From Candidatus Zixiibacteriota bacterium (GTDB lineage: Bacteria > Zixibacteria > MSB-5A5 > SM1-73), in the NCBI GenBank assembly GCA_023127875.1, contig JAGMFA010000046.1, positions 1 to 13,607 on the forward strand: a stretch of DNA of 13,607 nt, in the 5' to 3' direction. The notes beneath the pieces are model-generated. The model was not told where the DNA came from. It ran no database searches and was given only the letters and a program-made list of their open reading frames with translations. Both the position numbers and the translations under genes were made by a program. How positions within the stretch are numbered: position 1 is the first letter of the stretch; each line of letters starts with the position of its first letter. This document shows, in pieces, positions 1 through 7,218 of the stretch.

Positions 1-60
1 CAATAGAGTTTTTCAACAGTCCCTGGAATGCCCAAAGCCAATTGGAGAACTGAACGAAAG

Positions 61-102
61 AGGGGTGGGATGACGGAGACCCGTCTGGGAATTCCCGCCC
101 CT
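61..102. repeat. Intergenic palindrome, nested inverted repeats
   Basis: Outer arms AGGGGTGGGA (61-70) and TCCCGCCCCT (93-102) pair with one G-T wobble. Inside them GACGG (72-76) and CCGTC (81-85) form a second hairpin with a 4-nt loop. It lies downstream of the dockerin protease, with no ORF support. The form fits an interspersed palindromic element. It is not an obvious intrinsic terminator, since no T-run follows on the minus strand. Confidence 0.6.
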
Positions 103-128
103 ATAAATTCTTTAAACGGGTTTTTGTA

Positions 129-200
129 GGGGTCGCATTTCCACAGAATCCGTAGGACATGCGATCCCCGTCTTTGGCGGGGCTGGATGAATCCAGCCCC
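129..200. repeat. Chain of overlapping palindromes downstream of the protease gene
   Basis: Three stems overlap. GGGGTCGCAT (129-138) pairs with ATGCGATCCCC (159-169) with one bulged base. CCCCGTC (166-172) pairs with GGCGGGG (176-182) with one wobble. GGGGCTGGAT (179-188) pairs perfectly with ATCCAGCCCC (191-200) around a 2-nt loop. The stems share the CCCC and GGGG blocks, so they are mutually exclusive folds. A short T-run (210-214) follows on the plus strand only, so this is not a terminator for the minus-strand gene. The rest of 1-218 shows no gene. Confidence 0.6.
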
Positions 201-218
201 AGCGCTGGCTTTTTGATA

Positions 219-2738
219 TTAACTACAGGGTGGCGGTCCTCCTTTGTATAGATAATTGAGCAGATAAACTACATCACCCAAGTCCACAGTATAATCACAG
301 TTGACATCACCTGAAGCTAAGGGAACAGGTGGGGGTCCATCTTTATAGAGGTAATTTATAAGACAAACCACATCGCCAATATCAATTACCCCATCTCCGT
401 TGACGTCCCCACGAGTGAATGCCATACCGCAATAAATATTCCAGTTTTCCTCCTGGTCACCTGAGAATACAGAGACGAAATGGTCATTTCCAGAAAACTC
501 AGCGGCTGGTTGAATTTGGTTGCCTTCATCTGTGCTTACGAGCGCTGGAGTTGACCATTCGCTTTCATAGGTGCTCTGATAAATGTTCCAGTCACCGTCC
601 CGGTTGCTCTGCCAGGTTACGAGTATTTTGTCCCCACCATTATAAGTTACGCTGGGACAGAGGTCATCACCGGGGTCGGTGGTTACGGGCATGTCAGAGG
701 ACCAGCTTATCCCCTCATAATACTTAGAATAAATGTCTAAGTTTCCATTTCTATTGGAACGCCAAAGAACCCAGACCCGACCTGAAGCATCGGCTATAAC
801 CGAGGGTTGCAGATCATAGCCGGGATCATCGGTCACTTGAATCTCCGGTGACCAGCTAACACCGTTATAATATTTGGCATATAAATCCCAGTTGCCGTTT
901 TTCTTCGCATACCACACCACCCATACATTTCCATCTTTATCCACTGTTATCACTGGATCTCGTTCTTCATCCAAAGATGAAGTTACATAGGCATTTGAGG
1001 ACCACGAGGAGCCATTATAATAACTATACATGATATCAGAGTCCGGTTTTCTCTCGGTTCTCCAAACCACCCAAACGTTTCCTGAGCTATCAAGTGCTGA
1101 TTTTGGTTCAACATCATACGGGTCTACTGTTGTAATTCTAATCGGGCTTGACCAAGACGAACCATTATAGTAGATCCCGTAAATATCCCATCCATCTATA
1201 TAATTTTCCACCTCGCGGTAGCTCTGCCAGAAAATCCAGACGTTTCCTGAGTTGTCGGTGGTCATGGATGGATGAAAATCCCAGGGGACAGAAAAGGCAA
1301 CCTCCTCAGGCGTAGACCAGGAGATACCATCATAATGGCTGGTCCAGATATTTGCCCGGATGTCCCTGCCTGCGTTCCAGGCTGTCCAGATATTGCCGGA
1401 GTTATCCACGCAGGCAGAAGGATTGCCATCGGTAAAGGGAGAGATGTCAATAGGGGTGGTGTCCCATTCAAAATCACCTTTTTTCATGCGGGTGGGTGAA
1501 AATCCTGCAAGAGTGAGTGGATTTCCGTGTCCATGTGGCTTTAAGGTAGGATCTCCAAATATATGGCAACCCCAGAACCCATCATAGCACCACCATATCC
1601 AGTCCAGGAAAGACTCACCCAGGTTCTTTTCGGCACCTAAACTTGCATATAGATCCTCAAAATCGTCTCCGTACATAATCCGGGTTTCTCCTATGACTGC
1701 CACAACATAATCGCTTCCGAAAAGATAGGATTGTCCTAAGTTGTTGGTCTCGGTGTATTTGGCGTTAGAACAAGCGTTCAACAAGACAAAGTTGGCTTGG
1801 GGATTCACATGGGGCATCTCGTAACTGAACACGCTTCCACCTCCATAGGTGTCATTGTGCAAGAAAAAGGTGCTTCCCCAGGGGGAAGAGTGAGACAGAA
1901 GGTGGACCCATTCATATCCCTGTTGTAGCATATATTTGTAATGGAGGGCGGTGGTAGTGTCCTCATGGTCCACAAAGGTCACATCAGCGTAAACCCAGCC
2001 CAGGTAAGTTTCAACTTGCGGATACCAGATACATTCCAGATATCCCAAAGCTCTATCAGGAAGACTCAAACTCCCGGTTCTATAAGCATGGTTCTTGGTG
2101 AAATATTGATTGAGCTGTTTCACCTCGTCTCCAAAGATACAATTGGAGGGGGTAATTCTTCCGGACCAGATTTCCGGATCGAGATTGCCAGAGAGATTAT
2201 CATAGAAACCATCCGCATCATAATCGTTCCAGGTTCCGTCCAAATCCATGTAAAAATAATCTGTAGGAAAATGAGAGATGTAATACATATAAGTTTCCAT
2301 CCAGGCGGCGGGAACGTCTCCCACCAGAATGACTCCTTCCAACCCAGAAGATGTATATTCTGACAGCAGAGTTGCTCTAATCTCCTCCGGAGTTTGGCTC
2401 CAAACTTCAGTTACTGAGACCGAGTAGCCGTCTGTTTCAAGATCAGAGATGAACTGATCAAAGTTGGTCTGGATAGCAGGATAAATAACCGAGTCAACAA
2501 ACACGTGCACCAGTCCCTTGCCCTTTATTCCTCTTGGTGTTTTGAGGTCGGGACGTGGTTTTACACCCTTTAAAATTTTAATCTGTTTGAATATCCCCGG
2601 CTCAATCTTCAGCGGATCTTTACACTGAGCAATTTTCTTCTCCAACTCAGCGATTTTCAAGGAATCATCCGAGCTTGCCTCAGCGTTTAAACCCACTACC
2701 AGAAGGAGAATAAGGAAAGCAAGCATCTTTTTGTGCAT
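219..2738 (-). CDS. Secreted gingipain-like (C25-type) cysteine peptidase with propeller-like repeats and C-terminal dockerin
   Basis: An 839-residue exported protein. Residues 1-21 form a signal peptide (KK, a leucine-rich core, cleavage near AEA/SS). Residues about 70-405 resemble the caspase-fold catalytic domain of gingipains, with His283 in HLLSHSS and Cys323 in LLNACSNAKY as the likely dyad and the closing FGDPTLK typical of these domains. Residues about 439-775 hold seven repeats of roughly 48 residues, with the pattern SGNVWVVW...GNWDIY..YYNG.SWS, and would suit a seven-bladed propeller. Residues 777-839 are a type I dockerin with two Ca-binding loops, DVNGDGVIDIGD and DVNCDYTVDLGD. 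No cohesin lies in the window, so its partner is unknown. A ribosome binding site GGAGG (2746-2750 on the minus strand) is 7 nt from the ATG. A weak -10-like TACAAT lies at 2831-2836 on the minus strand. Substrate is unknown; the peptidase call is by family resemblance. Confidence 0.85.
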   Translation of the reverse strand: MHKKMLAFLILLLVVGLNAEASSDDSLKIAELEKKIAQCKDPLKIEPGIFKQIKILKGVKPRPDLKTPRGIKGKGLVHVFVDSVIYPAIQTNFDQFISDLETDGYSVSVTEVWSQTPEEIRATLLSEYTSSGLEGVILVGDVPAAWMETYMYYISHFPTDYFYMDLDGTWNDYDADGFYDNLSGNLDPEIWSGRITPSNCIFGDEVKQLNQYFTKNHAYRTGSLSLPDRALGYLECIWYPQVETYLGWVYADVTFVDHEDTTTALHYKYMLQQGYEWVHLLSHSSPWGSTFFLHNDTYGGGSVFSYEMPHVNPQANFVLLNACSNAKYTETNNLGQSYLFGSDYVVAVIGETRIMYGDDFEDLYASLGAEKNLGESFLDWIWWCYDGFWGCHIFGDPTLKPHGHGNPLTLAGFSPTRMKKGDFEWDTTPIDISPFTDGNPSACVDNSGNIWTAWNAGRDIRANIWTSHYDGISWSTPEEVAFSVPWDFHPSMTTDNSGNVWIFWQSYREVENYIDGWDIYGIYYNGSSWSSPIRITTVDPYDVEPKSALDSSGNVWVVWRTERKPDSDIMYSYYNGSSWSSNAYVTSSLDEERDPVITVDKDGNVWVVWYAKKNGNWDLYAKYYNGVSWSPEIQVTDDPGYDLQPSVIADASGRVWVLWRSNRNGNLDIYSKYYEGISWSSDMPVTTDPGDDLCPSVTYNGGDKILVTWQSNRDGDWNIYQSTYESEWSTPALVSTDEGNQIQPAAEFSGNDHFVSVFSGDQEENWNIYCGMAFTRGDVNGDGVIDIGDVVCLINYLYKDGPPPVPLASGDVNCDYTVDLGDVVYLLNYLYKGGPPPCS

Positions 2739-2929
2739 CTTACAACCTCCAGCGGAAATAGTTTTAAAATAAAAAAGTAAAGTTCAAAGTTCTGAAAGCC
2801 AATAACTGGATTCTTTGCGATGTCTGTCTAATTGTAACATAATTAGAAAACTACAAAAAGCAAGCAAAATCTTCTCAAAAAAGGGAAAAGTAAGCATCCG
2901 CCACTTAATTATGACCATTTTTGTAGGTA

Positions 2930-2975
2930 TTCATCTCAAAGTATTTTCCCTTCAGAGCGGATACTTCGGGATGAA
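2930..2975. repeat. Large imperfect hairpin
   Basis: TTCATCTCAAAGTAT (2930-2944) pairs with ATACTTCGGGATGAA (2961-2975): 13 Watson-Crick pairs, one wobble and one mismatch over 15 positions, with a 16-nt loop. It sits in the divergent spacer, far from both start codons. It could be a mobile palindromic element or a transcript structure; the sequence does not decide. Confidence 0.6.
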
Positions 2976-3029
2976 CCCTTCAGGATAAACCCAACTTTTA
3001 TTCATTTTCCCCGTATGGATGTGTTATTC

Positions 3030-3054
3030 AAGTCCACAGGATCCAAATTCGGAC
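3030..3054 (-). repeat. Interspersed repeat, copy 1 of the GTCCGAATTTGGATCC family
   Basis: On the minus strand this 25-mer begins GTCCGAATTTGGATCC and ends GGACTT. It matches 22 of 25 positions with 11982-12006 on the plus strand, and 17 of 18 positions with 11668-11685. Its ends carry a short inverted repeat, AGTCC/GGACT. Three copies in 13.6 kb, all intergenic, point to a genome-wide repeat family. Confidence 0.65.
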
Positions 3055-3089
3055 TGATGTAAGCCTAAAAAAGCTAAAGAATTTTTGTC

Positions 3090-3118
3090 TTGACAATTTT
3101 GGCTGTTTTGGTTAATAT
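3090..3118 (+). promoter_or_regulatory. Sigma70-type promoter of the yceD-rpmF-fatty-acid operon
   Basis: TTGACA (3090-3095) is a perfect -35 box. A 17-nt spacer leads to TAATAT (3113-3118), a 4-of-6 match to the -10 consensus. Transcription would start near 3125, only a base or two before the ATG at 3127, so the mRNA would be leaderless or nearly so. The TTG at 3118 overlaps the -10 box and could not be translated from this promoter. Confidence 0.65.
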
Positions 3119-3126
3119 TGAGCGCA

Positions 3127-3645
3127 ATGAAGATAGAATTGAAAAGAACATCCGAGGATTTCAGCCAGAAGCTTAATCTGGAAGAAAGACCCGAGGTTTT
3201 GAAACTTAAGGCAGAGGACGTAACTTTTGAGAAGCCGATTAAAGTTGAACTTTCAGTTACCAAAAGCCAGGATCAATTGATCTGTCGAGGTAAAGTCAGA
3301 ACCTCAGCCAAGCTGGAATGTTCTCGTTGTCTGGCTGAATATGAGGAGAGCATCTCTTCTGATCTCGATTTTGTGATAGATTTGGCCGGAAACTTAGAGC
3401 AGGTGAAGTCAGAGGAGGAGGGTTATTTTTTCGCCGAACCGTCTTCGGCTTTTTTCGAGATCGATGATCTGGTGCGAGAGGCGATAATTCTATCTTTGCC
3501 ACTCAAACCACTCTGTTCGGAGGACTGTAAAGGATTGTGTCCCATCTGCGGAACTGATCTGAACAAGTCGCAGTGCAGTTGCGTCAAGGAAAAGACCGAT
3601 CCCCGATGGGACCAATTAAAAGGATTACTGAAGAAAAAATCTTGA
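3127..3645 (+). CDS. yceD: YceD/DUF177 family protein (large ribosomal subunit rRNA accumulation protein)
   Basis: A 172-residue protein from the ATG at 3127. An in-frame TTG at 3118 would add three residues but overlaps the -10 box. Family features are the CSRCL motif (Cys65, Cys68), the acidic middle, and the cysteine-rich tail CSEDCKGLCPICGTDL (Cys130, 134, 138, 141) followed by Cys150 and Cys152. It closes with DPRWDQLKGLL, typical of DUF177 proteins. In E. coli YceD is needed for normal 23S rRNA accumulation. Its place just before rpmF and plsX is the conserved arrangement across bacteria and supports the call. The cysteine pairs suggest metal binding, which is inference. There is no clear ribosome binding site, which fits the leaderless start. 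Confidence 0.9.
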   Translation: MKIELKRTSEDFSQKLNLEERPEVLKLKAEDVTFEKPIKVELSVTKSQDQLICRGKVRTSAKLECSRCLAEYEESISSDLDFVIDLAGNLEQVKSEEEGYFFAEPSSAFFEIDDLVREAIILSLPLKPLCSEDCKGLCPICGTDLNKSQCSCVKEKTDPRWDQLKGLLKKKS

Positions 3646-3705
3646 GGTATCATTATCGATTAAACCAAAACTAGCATAATAAGTGTTAGCTGTACCTTCA
3701 GAAGA

Positions 3706-3726
3706 GTCAAGGGTTAAGGGTCAAGA
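3706..3726 (+). repeat. Heptamer tandem repeat before rpmF
   Basis: Three adjacent 7-bp units, GTCAAGG, GTTAAGG and GTCAAGA, lie in the yceD-rpmF gap. A related four-unit array lies just after rpmF at 4025-4052. Confidence 0.65.
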
Positions 3727-3729
3727 AGA

Positions 3730-3804
3730 GCTAAAGCTTGCGGCTACCAAGCGTGAAATGACTGAATAAGTAAGTACAGAAAAAGGTAGCCGCCCAAATG
3801 GGCG
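3730..3804. repeat. Two half-copies of the GTAGCCGC palindromic element
   Basis: GCGGCTACC (3740-3748) and GGTAGCCGC (3785-3793) are an exact 9-bp inverted pair. The left half is preceded by the AGCTAAAGCT hairpin, and the right half runs into the hairpin CGCCC-AAAT-GGGCG (3791-3804). Each half resembles one end of the complete element at 9895-9950, but here the halves point outward around a 36-bp spacer. The spacer shows no gene. Confidence 0.6.
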
Positions 3805-3835
3805 TTAAAAGTTCGATCAAATCAAAGAGGATAAT

Positions 3836-4018
3836 ATGCCTTTACCGAAAAGAAGACATTCCAAATCACGTGGCGCCAAAAGGCGTACCCACTGGAAACT
3901 TTCCATTCCTAACATAGTGGAATGCCCGCATTGCCATCAGCCTAAATTACCTCACCGCATCTGTCCTAATTGTGGATATTACAAGGGTAGACAGGTGATC
4001 ACCCCGAAGGAGACCTAA
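3836..4018 (+). CDS. rpmF: Large ribosomal subunit protein bL32
   Basis: A full-length 60-residue bL32. It opens with the basic N-terminus MPLPKRRHSKSR that threads into 23S rRNA. It keeps the zinc-ribbon cysteines Cys30, Cys33, Cys43 and Cys46 (CPHC...CPNC), so it is the zinc-binding form. The GYYKGRQVI tail is typical. A ribosome binding site AAAGAGG (3824-3830) sits 5 nt before the ATG. It lies between yceD and plsX, the usual order. The gene is bracketed on both sides by GTCAAGG-type heptamer arrays. Confidence 0.97.
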   Translation: MPLPKRRHSKSRGAKRRTHWKLSIPNIVECPHCHQPKLPHRICPNCGYYKGRQVITPKET

Positions 4019-4024
4019 AAAAGT

Positions 4025-4052
4025 GTCAAGGGTCATGGGGCAAGGGGTGAGG
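4025..4052 (+). repeat. Heptamer tandem repeat after rpmF
   Basis: Four adjacent 7-bp units, GTCAAGG, GTCATGG, GGCAAGG and GGTGAGG, fill most of the 63-bp gap between rpmF and plsX. The units decay toward plsX. The array matches the one at 3706-3726 on the other side of rpmF. Confidence 0.6.
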
Positions 4053-4081
4053 ACATGATAGAGTGACAGAGGTGAAAGAGA

Positions 4082-5098
4082 GTGAATGAAAAGGTAAAGA
4101 TAGCGGTGGACGCTATGGGTGGAGATCTCGCTCCCGCTTCGGTGGTGGAGGGATCGATCTGGGCGCATCGGGAGAATCACGGGAATTTTGAGATGGTGCT
4201 GGTGGGAGAGGAGGGGAAAATCCACTCGGAGCTTTCCCGCTTGAAAACCAATAATGCACCTTTCGTCATTCATCATGCCTCCGAGCGAATCAGCATGGAG
4301 GATGAAGCGGTGGAGAGTTTAAAGAAGAAGGATTCTTCCATCGCCGTGGGGATGAGATTGCAGAAGGAGGGGAAGGTGGATGCCTTCATCTCTGGCGGAA
4401 ACACCGGCGCGGTGATGACCCATGCCCTCATGACTTTAGGGAGACTGGAAGGAATCCACCGCCCAGCCATTGCTTCCTTTTTGCCCACTGAGAAGGGGAT
4501 AGTGGTGGTTCTGGACGTGGGAGCCAATGCAGAGTGCAAGGCTATAAACCTGTATCAGTTCGCGGTGATGGGATCAGTCTACACCAGCCAGGTTCTCAAA
4601 AAGCCAAACCCCCGCATTGGGCTTCTCTCCATAGGGGAGGAAAGCACCAAGGGAAATGAATTGACTCTTCTGGCTCATAAGCTCTTAAGTGGGGATCGTC
4701 TCTTAAATTTCATCGGAAATGTGGAGGGACGGGACGTCCTGAAAGGGACCTGCGACGTGGTGGTATGTGATGGTTTTGTAGGAAATATCGTTTTGAAATT
4801 TACCGAAAGCATCGATGGATTCTTAACCTCACTGGTAAAAAAGAGAGTCAAGGAGAGTTTTCTTTTCAGGCTGGGGGCTTTTTTGGTGAAGGTCTCTATA
4901 AGAGATTTAAGGAAGGTTTTGGATTACGCTGAATATGGCGGTGCACCCCTTCTGGGGGTTAACGGTGTGTGTATCATCTGCCATGGAGATTCACCACCCA
5001 AAGCCATCAAGAATGCCTTGAAGTTGGCTTCTGAGATGGTGAAAGAGAAAGTAAACCAACGCATTGTTAACGCATTCAGGAAAAAATTAAATGAATAA
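4082..5098 (+). CDS. plsX: Phosphate acyltransferase PlsX
   Basis: A 338-residue protein of normal family length. PlsX converts acyl-ACP and phosphate to acyl-phosphate, the donor used by PlsY in the first step of phospholipid synthesis; it works at the inner face of the membrane. It shows the N-terminal DAMGGD motif (residues 10-15), SGGNTGAVM (104-112), and later CDGFVGNIVLK and EYGGAPLLGVNG, all typical of PlsX. The start is a GTG; the nearby ATG at 4086 is in another frame. Purine-rich GAGG about 10 nt upstream is a plausible ribosome binding site. The last 8 bp overlap the start of fabH, so the two are probably translationally coupled. Confidence 0.96.
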   Translation: MNEKVKIAVDAMGGDLAPASVVEGSIWAHRENHGNFEMVLVGEEGKIHSELSRLKTNNAPFVIHHASERISMEDEAVESLKKKDSSIAVGMRLQKEGKVDAFISGGNTGAVMTHALMTLGRLEGIHRPAIASFLPTEKGIVVVLDVGANAECKAINLYQFAVMGSVYTSQVLKKPNPRIGLLSIGEESTKGNELTLLAHKLLSGDRLLNFIGNVEGRDVLKGTCDVVVCDGFVGNIVLKFTESIDGFLTSLVKKRVKESFLFRLGAFLVKVSIRDLRKVLDYAEYGGAPLLGVNGVCIICHGDSPPKAIKNALKLASEMVKEKVNQRIVNAFRKKLNE

Positions 5099-6080
5099 GA
5101 AGATAAATTCTAAGATCACCGGCACGGGCTCCTTTGCTCCATCCAAGATTTTGACCAATTACGATTTAGAGAAGATGGTGGAGACCTCCGATCAATGGAT
5201 CATCACCCGCACCGGAATAAAGGAAAGAAGAATATCAGAGAATGGGACTGGACCTTCTGATTTATCCCTGGAGGCATCCCGGATAGCTCTGAAGGAAGCA
5301 AATCTTGAGCCCGATCAAATCGATCTGATACTTTTGGGGACGGTAACCCCAGATTATCTTCTCCCCTCCACCGCCTGCATCCTGCAGGACAAACTGAAAG
5401 CAAAAAATGCCGCAGTTTTGGATATCGTGGCGGCATGTTCCGGATTCATCTATGGTCTTTCCATCGCATCCGCATTCATAGCCATAGGACAATATAAAAA
5501 TGTATTGGTGATCGGGGTGGAAACTCTCTCTAAGATAACGAACTGGGAGGATAGAAATACCTGTGTGCTTTTCGGGGATGGAGCAGGAGCGGCAGTGGTT
5601 TCAGCCACCACAGAGGAGAAAGGGATTTTGGGCACCTTCCTGTCTGGAGATGGATCTTTGGCTAACCTTCTCCATATTCCAGTGGGTGGAGCTAAAGTTC
5701 CACTCACCAAGGATAACATCGATTTGAAGCAACATTACATCTTTATGGCAGGAAATGAAGTATTCAAGTCCGCAGTCAGAGCCATGGAGGGTGCGGCCAA
5801 GCATATCATCGATGAGGTGGGGATTCCTCCAGAGGAGATAGACCTTCTGATCCCACATCAGGCCAATATCAGAATCATAGAGGCTTTGGCAAAAAGACTG
5901 AAGGTCCCCATGGACAAAGTATACGTCAACATTGATCGGTATGGAAATACCTCCGCCGCCTCAGTTCCCATCGCTTTGGATGAAGCCAGAAAGAAGGGTG
6001 TGATAAAGGAAGGATCAAATACTGTTTTAGTCGCCTTTGGGGCCGGATTTACCTGGGGATCAGCGGTAATTAAGTGGTGA
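5091..6080 (+). CDS. fabH: Beta-ketoacyl-ACP synthase III (FabH)
   Basis: A 329-residue KAS III that condenses an acyl-CoA primer with malonyl-ACP to start fatty-acid chains. The catalytic triad is visible: Cys116 in DIVAACSGF, His256 in IPHQANIRI and Asn286 in YGNTSAAS. The 30-residue spacing between His and Asn equals that of the E. coli enzyme. The N-terminal block TSDQWIITRTGIKERR is typical, and the protein ends at GAGFTWGSAVIKW as expected. The ATG lies inside the 3' end of plsX (ATGAATAA), with only a weak AGG upstream, so translation likely depends on plsX. Primer preference (acetyl or branched) cannot be read from the sequence. Confidence 0.97.
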   Translation: MNKKINSKITGTGSFAPSKILTNYDLEKMVETSDQWIITRTGIKERRISENGTGPSDLSLEASRIALKEANLEPDQIDLILLGTVTPDYLLPSTACILQDKLKAKNAAVLDIVAACSGFIYGLSIASAFIAIGQYKNVLVIGVETLSKITNWEDRNTCVLFGDGAGAAVVSATTEEKGILGTFLSGDGSLANLLHIPVGGAKVPLTKDNIDLKQHYIFMAGNEVFKSAVRAMEGAAKHIIDEVGIPPEEIDLLIPHQANIRIIEALAKRLKVPMDKVYVNIDRYGNTSAASVPIALDEARKKGVIKEGSNTVLVAFGAGFTWGSAVIKW

Positions 6081-6126
6081 AAGAGGTTGTCTTAGAAAAT
6101 TAGATAAGATGAGAAAAAGCTTAAAA

Positions 6127-6150
6127 CCAAGCCATGAAGGCTTGGCTACG
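6127..6150 (+). repeat. Hairpin of the GGCTAC repeat family
   Basis: CCAAGCC (6127-6133) and GGCTTGG (6139-6145) form a 7-bp stem with a 5-nt loop, followed at once by CTACG. Hairpin followed by GGCTAC is the same layout as the right end of the element at 9895-9950. It occupies the 113-bp fabH-fabD gap, which shows no other feature. Confidence 0.55.
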
Positions 6151-6193
6151 TGTTCAATTTTGAAGCGAACAGAACCTTTTATGGTATAAAGTC

Positions 6194-7138
6194 ATGGATA
6201 AAATTGCATTTTTATTTCCGGGACAAGGGGCGCAGTATGTGGGGATGGCAAAGGATCTTTACGACTTTCATCCGGATATCAAGGAACTTTACTTGACCGC
6301 AGAAAGAATATTGGGCTGTGACCTGGCAAAAATATGTTTTGAAGGACCTTCGGAGGTTTTAGTCCAAACCCAATATACCCAGCCTGCCATCTTCACCCAC
6401 AGCGTAGCATTATGGAAATTATTAAAGGAGCAGAAACTTGAGCCTGCGTTCACTGCCGGTCACAGTCTGGGTGAGTATTCGGCTCTGGTGGCGGCGGGAG
6501 CCTTATCTTTTGAAGATGGTCTGGAGGCGGTGAAGAACCGAAGCCTTTTGATGCAGAAAGCTTGTGATGAAAGTAAGGGCACTATGGCGGCTATCATCGG
6601 GCTTTCGGAGAAAGACATCTTATCCATCTGCCGGGAAGCGGGAGGTTACGGCATCATTCAGCCAGCCAATTTCAACTCCAAAGATCAAATAGCCATCTCC
6701 GGCGAAAAAAGGGCAGTGGAGAAGGGAGTGGAGCTGGCAAAAGAGAGAGGTGCCAAAAGAGCAATCCTTTTGGAGGTAGCAGGAGCTTTTCACTCCGAAC
6801 TCATGCGTCCGGCTCAAACCAGGTTCGAACAAGTGATAGACAGACTGAAGGTGGAAAAACCCACAGTTCCGGTGGTAGCTAACGTTAATGCTGAGCCAGC
6901 CTCCGAGCCTTCACAGATAAAAGGGCTTTTAGTGGATCAGATTACCATGCCGGTTTTGTGGTATCAATCCATGGAGCAGATGCATAAAGAGGGGGTCAGG
7001 AATTTCGTGGAGATCGGTCCGGGAAAAGTGTTGCAGGGACTCTTAAAAAGGTCGTTTAAGGATACAAAAGGGTTAGGGATAGATAAACTTGTGGATTTAG
7101 AAAAGTTTACCCAGATGATGGAGGTGGGAACCATCTAA
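6194..7138 (+). CDS. fabD: Malonyl-CoA:ACP transacylase
   Basis: A 314-residue MCAT that moves malonyl groups from CoA to the ACP phosphopantetheine, feeding FabH and FabF. The nucleophile is Ser91 in GHSLGEYSAL. The catalytic His200 lies in AGAFHSELM, Gln11 in FPGQGAQ forms the oxyanion hole, and Arg116 in VKNRSLLMQ binds the malonyl carboxylate. The C-terminal FVEIGPGKVLQGLLKR is typical. Length is normal for a stand-alone FabD. No ribosome binding site is visible before the ATG. The 113 bp upstream carry a palindromic repeat, which may have displaced the native leader. Confidence 0.97.
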   Translation: MDKIAFLFPGQGAQYVGMAKDLYDFHPDIKELYLTAERILGCDLAKICFEGPSEVLVQTQYTQPAIFTHSVALWKLLKEQKLEPAFTAGHSLGEYSALVAAGALSFEDGLEAVKNRSLLMQKACDESKGTMAAIIGLSEKDILSICREAGGYGIIQPANFNSKDQIAISGEKRAVEKGVELAKERGAKRAILLEVAGAFHSELMRPAQTRFEQVIDRLKVEKPTVPVVANVNAEPASEPSQIKGLLVDQITMPVLWYQSMEQMHKEGVRNFVEIGPGKVLQGLLKRSFKDTKGLGIDKLVDLEKFTQMMEVGTI

Positions 7139-7178
7139 GCTCCTCTTCCCATTTGAAGAACAGGTAAGGGCAGAAAAA

Positions 7179-7218
7179 GTTCAATAGTTCAAAGGTTCAA
7201 AAGTTCAATGGTTCAAAT
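7179..7218 (+). repeat. Octamer tandem array overlapping the fabG start
   Basis: Five perfectly spaced 8-bp units begin GTTCAA at 7179, 7187, 7195, 7203 and 7211, with variable last two bases. Units 4 and 5 create the two candidate fabG start codons, at 7208 and 7217. No Shine-Dalgarno sequence lies between the array and the gene. Confidence 0.75.

Larger units (their letters stand above)
2739..3089. other. Divergent intergenic region
   Basis: This stretch separates the leftward protease from the rightward fatty-acid operon. Near the protease start it holds that gene's ribosome binding site and an AT-rich leader. Its middle holds a 46-bp imperfect hairpin (2930-2975) and a copy of an interspersed repeat (3030-3054). 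No ORF in it has family support. Confidence 0.6.

Noticed and set aside
179..214. Hairpin plus T-run as a terminator
   Set aside because: The T-run follows the stem on the plus strand, but the adjacent gene is on the minus strand, and 8 bases separate stem and T-run.
1941..2363. 140-codon plus-strand frame opposite the protease
   Set aside because: It is antisense to the catalytic domain of the peptidase, has no family features and no supporting start signals.
3118..3126. TTG start for yceD
   Set aside because: It overlaps the -10 hexamer of the best promoter, has no ribosome binding site, and the ATG 9 bp later suits the family start.
7179..7218. CRISPR-like array
   Set aside because: The units are 8 bp with no spacers; it is a simple tandem repeat.
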